Shown: piece by piece, positions 61,958-64,000 of the stretch
Layout of the letters: each line of letters begins with the position of its first letter
Numbering within the stretch: position 1 is the stretch's first letter
Assembly: GCA_027490725.1 (NCBI GenBank)
Contig: JAIXXN010000008.1
Span: forward strand, 1-64,000
Length of the DNA stretch: 64,000 nt
Source: Oxalobacteraceae bacterium
GTDB taxonomy: Bacteria; Pseudomonadota; Gammaproteobacteria; Burkholderiales; Burkholderiaceae_D
Direction: 5' to 3'
The notes under the pieces: model-generated
Told to the model about the DNA's origin: nothing
What the model saw: only the letters and a program-made list of their open reading frames with translations
Database searches by the model: none
Translations under genes and position numbers: made by a program

Positions 61958-64000
61958 TTAGAAGGCGGTGTCGGCGCGCAGGTACATCGAACGGCCGTTC
62001 ACGCCGATCGGGCAGGTTTCCCAGCACTGGGTGAAGCCCAGTTGCGGGAACACGCCACCGTTGGTCCAGGCCGAAGGGGTCTGGTTGAACAGGTTGTTCA
62101 CGCCGATGCTGAAGGCGGTACGCTTGGTGTAGGCATAGCGTAGCGAGGCATCGACCAGCCAGCGCGCATCCCATTTCTGCAGCGGGCTGAAGTTTTCCGC
62201 TTGCACTTCGCCGTAGTAATTGGCGCGCGTGTTCAGGTTCCACTGGCCGCTGGTGTAGTCAGCAGCCACCACGTGGTGCTTGCGTGGCTGACCGTGTTCG
62301 ATCAGGGTCACTTGCGACTTGTCGAACAGCTGTTCGCCGCTCAGCACAGTGGAGGTGGAGTGACGCTTGGTGACTTCGGTCTTGTTGAAGCCCAGTTGGC
62401 CGGACAGCACCAGCGTGGACGCGGCAAACTTCGACGTGTGTTCGGCCACGATATCCAGACCACGGGTACGGGTATCGACCGCATTGGTGAAGAACTGTGC
62501 CTGACCAACACCGAGCGGCTTCAGGATACTGGCGATCGGGCCACCATTCGCTTCCGGCGCGATTTCGCTGGAGAACACGATGCGGTCCTTGATCTTGATC
62601 TGGTACAGATCGGCCGTCAGCGACATATTGCTGGCCGGGCGCAGCACCATGCCGATGCTGCCGTTGGTCGAAGTTTCTTCTTTCAGCGCTGCGATGCCGA
62701 AGGCCTTGGTCACGGCGCTGCCCTGACGTGCGGTGAGCGTTTCGGTCAGTACGCCATTATTCAGATTGGTCGACACGGAGCTGTAGAACTCCTGCTGCAC
62801 GCTCGGTGCGCGGAAGCCGCTCGACAGACTGCCGCGCAGACCGAACTGTCTGGTCGGATCGAAGCGGGCGCTCAACTTGCCGGTGACGGTGCTGCCGAAG
62901 TCCGAATATTTTTCATAGCGCACAGCGCCTGCCAGCGTCAGCTCGTTGAACGGTTTGTGTTCGGCATCGAGGAACAGGGCGATGTTGTGGCGACCCGAAT
63001 CGACTGCCGTGGCAGGCGTGTAGCCGGGGAAGCCCTGAATCCCGGCTGCGGCGGTAGCCCCGCTTGGCGTCTTGATGACGATGGCCGGATTGTTGGTGCG
63101 ACCGTACTGGTAGGACACCGGATCGCCAGCGACGATCTGGTAATTATCGGCGCGGTATTCGAAGCCGGTGGCGAGGAATACGCTGCTAGCGCCCAGATTG
63201 ACTGGCCCTTTGAGGTCCGCATTGATGGTGGTCTGGTTGAATTTCAGCGTGCCGGTATTAGCGTCGCGTGGCGATTCGCCGTAAATGCTGCCATCGGCTT
63301 TTTTCTCGTACCAGTAGCTGACGTTGAGACTGTCCGATTCGTGGAAGCCGAGTTCGCTGGCGCCGTAGTTGATGCTCATGTCGGCCTTCCAGTCATTGGC
63401 CAGATCGCGCCGGTAGCCGAAGGCGAACGAGGCATCCTTGATGGTGGTGTGGATCGCCGGCAGGTAGCCATTGGGCGACACCGAGGCCACCGTGCGGTCG
63501 TCACCGGCGGAGCGGAAGAAACCGAAGGAGTCACTCTTGCGCTGCGAGACGCCACCGAAGGCGTAGAACTCGCTGGCTTTGTCGATCGGCAGTGCGCCGT
63601 TCCACCACAGGTAGGCGTCCTTGGTATTGCTGTCGCCAATGTGCTGGGTGACACGGGGCGGGTTGACGCGCAGCGAGTCGACCCCGGCGCGGTTGGTCTC
63701 GCCGCGTTTGCGTGCTTCGACCGTCAGGTTCAGGAAGCCGCCGTCCTCACCGAGGGCGAAGCCGGTATTGGCGCTCCCCGAGTAGAGGTCGCCATCGCCT
63801 TCCGAGGTGGTGCCCAGACTGCCGCTCACCTGGGTTTCCTTGACCTGCGACTTGAGCACAATGTTGATCACCCCGGCAATCGCGTCCGAGCCGTACTGGG
63901 CGGCGGCGCCATCGCGCAGCACTTCGATGTGGTGGATTGCGCCCAGCGGAATGGCGTTGATGTCGGTACCGGCCGAGCCGCGCCCGATGGTCTGCTGCAC
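61958..64000 (-). CDS. TonB-dependent outer-membrane receptor (N-terminus outside window)
   Basis: The frame is open to the window edge, so the signal peptide, TonB box and start of the plug are missing. The first codon (GTG at 64000) is internal. The visible 680 residues begin in the plug (GRGSAGTDINAIPLGAIHHI, then EVLRDGAAAQYGSDAIAGVI), followed by the 22-strand barrel. The protein ends in Phe (LRADTAF), as expected for outer-membrane insertion. RGSLSSGFRAPS and SIGVNNLFNQTP are typical barrel blocks. The substrate cannot be read from the sequence. Confidence 0.93.
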   Translation of the reverse strand: MQQTIGRGSAGTDINAIPLGAIHHIEVLRDGAAAQYGSDAIAGVINIVLKSQVKETQVSGSLGTTSEGDGDLYSGSANTGFALGEDGGFLNLTVEARKRGETNRAGVDSLRVNPPRVTQHIGDSNTKDAYLWWNGALPIDKASEFYAFGGVSQRKSDSFGFFRSAGDDRTVASVSPNGYLPAIHTTIKDASFAFGYRRDLANDWKADMSINYGASELGFHESDSLNVSYWYEKKADGSIYGESPRDANTGTLKFNQTTINADLKGPVNLGASSVFLATGFEYRADNYQIVAGDPVSYQYGRTNNPAIVIKTPSGATAAAGIQGFPGYTPATAVDSGRHNIALFLDAEHKPFNELTLAGAVRYEKYSDFGSTVTGKLSARFDPTRQFGLRGSLSSGFRAPSVQQEFYSSVSTNLNNGVLTETLTARQGSAVTKAFGIAALKEETSTNGSIGMVLRPASNMSLTADLYQIKIKDRIVFSSEIAPEANGGPIASILKPLGVGQAQFFTNAVDTRTRGLDIVAEHTSKFAASTLVLSGQLGFNKTEVTKRHSTSTVLSGEQLFDKSQVTLIEHGQPRKHHVVAADYTSGQWNLNTRANYYGEVQAENFSPLQKWDARWLVDASLRYAYTKRTAFSIGVNNLFNQTPSAWTNGGVFPQLGFTQCWETCPIGVNGRSMYLRADTAF

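Noticed and set aside
63998..64000. GTG at the window edge as the start of the TonB receptor
   Set aside because: The translation begins in the middle of the plug domain with no signal peptide, so the gene continues beyond the window.

Overview
The window looks like a chromosomal segment of a Betaproteobacterium, most probably of the Oxalobacteraceae (Janthinobacterium/Duganella/Undibacterium-like). This rests on the order tuf, tRNA-Trp, secE, nusG, rplKAJL, rpoBC, on a 1368-residue RpoB that begins [18 protein letters not shown], on the high GC content and on the general style of the proteins. Genus and species are not determined. No insertion sequence, prophage, plasmid gene or CRISPR array was seen.

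Region 1 (1-12.7 kb) is the transcription/translation core: the 3' end of tuf, tRNA-Trp(CCA), secE-nusG, rplK-rplA, rplJ-rplL and rpoB-rpoC. It is punctuated by several clear RNA structures: an rplJ leader, a terminator-like hairpin between rplJ and rplL, a long GAAA-capped hairpin between rplL and rpoB, a 12-bp hairpin between rpoB and rpoC, and a long terminator after rpoC.

Region 2 (12.7-34 kb) is mixed. It holds a DUF885 exported peptidase-like protein, an Lrp-type regulator divergent from a cysteine desulfurase/degenerate-hydrolase/rhodanese fusion, and a giant NdvB/ChvB-type cyclic beta-glucan synthase gene (about 8.8 kb). A GDT1/TMEM165 cation transporter, an M1 aminopeptidase translationally coupled to a beta-lactamase-fold hydrolase, a diguanylate cyclase, panD and a Crp-type regulator follow.

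Region 3 (34-45 kb) is a compact chemosensory operon with no flagellar gene beside it: a short membrane MCP, CheY, a STAS protein, CheA, CheW, CheR, CheD, CheB, a REC-EAL c-di-GMP phosphodiesterase, a 4HB-type MCP and a second CheW. With the GGDEF gene nearby, it may connect chemosensing to c-di-GMP, but that is inference.

Region 4 (45-59.7 kb) is the most unusual part. It carries two tandem TldD/PmbA (TldD/TldE) pairs in which both TldD proteins have Tat signal peptides, followed by DUF4159, MoxR ATPase, DUF58, a BatA-like membrane protein with no visible MIDAS motif, and two further membrane proteins. Most of these genes overlap or nearly abut. A divergent gene for an exported methyltransferase-like protein lies upstream, and the shared intergenic region holds five CGGACA hexamers spaced exactly 11 bp apart. 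Together this could be a cell-envelope peptide-processing or quality-control system.

Region 5 (59.7-64 kb) contains a divergent FMN-binding protein/MocR regulator pair with operator-like boxes, and the C-terminal part of a TonB-dependent receptor that runs off the window end.
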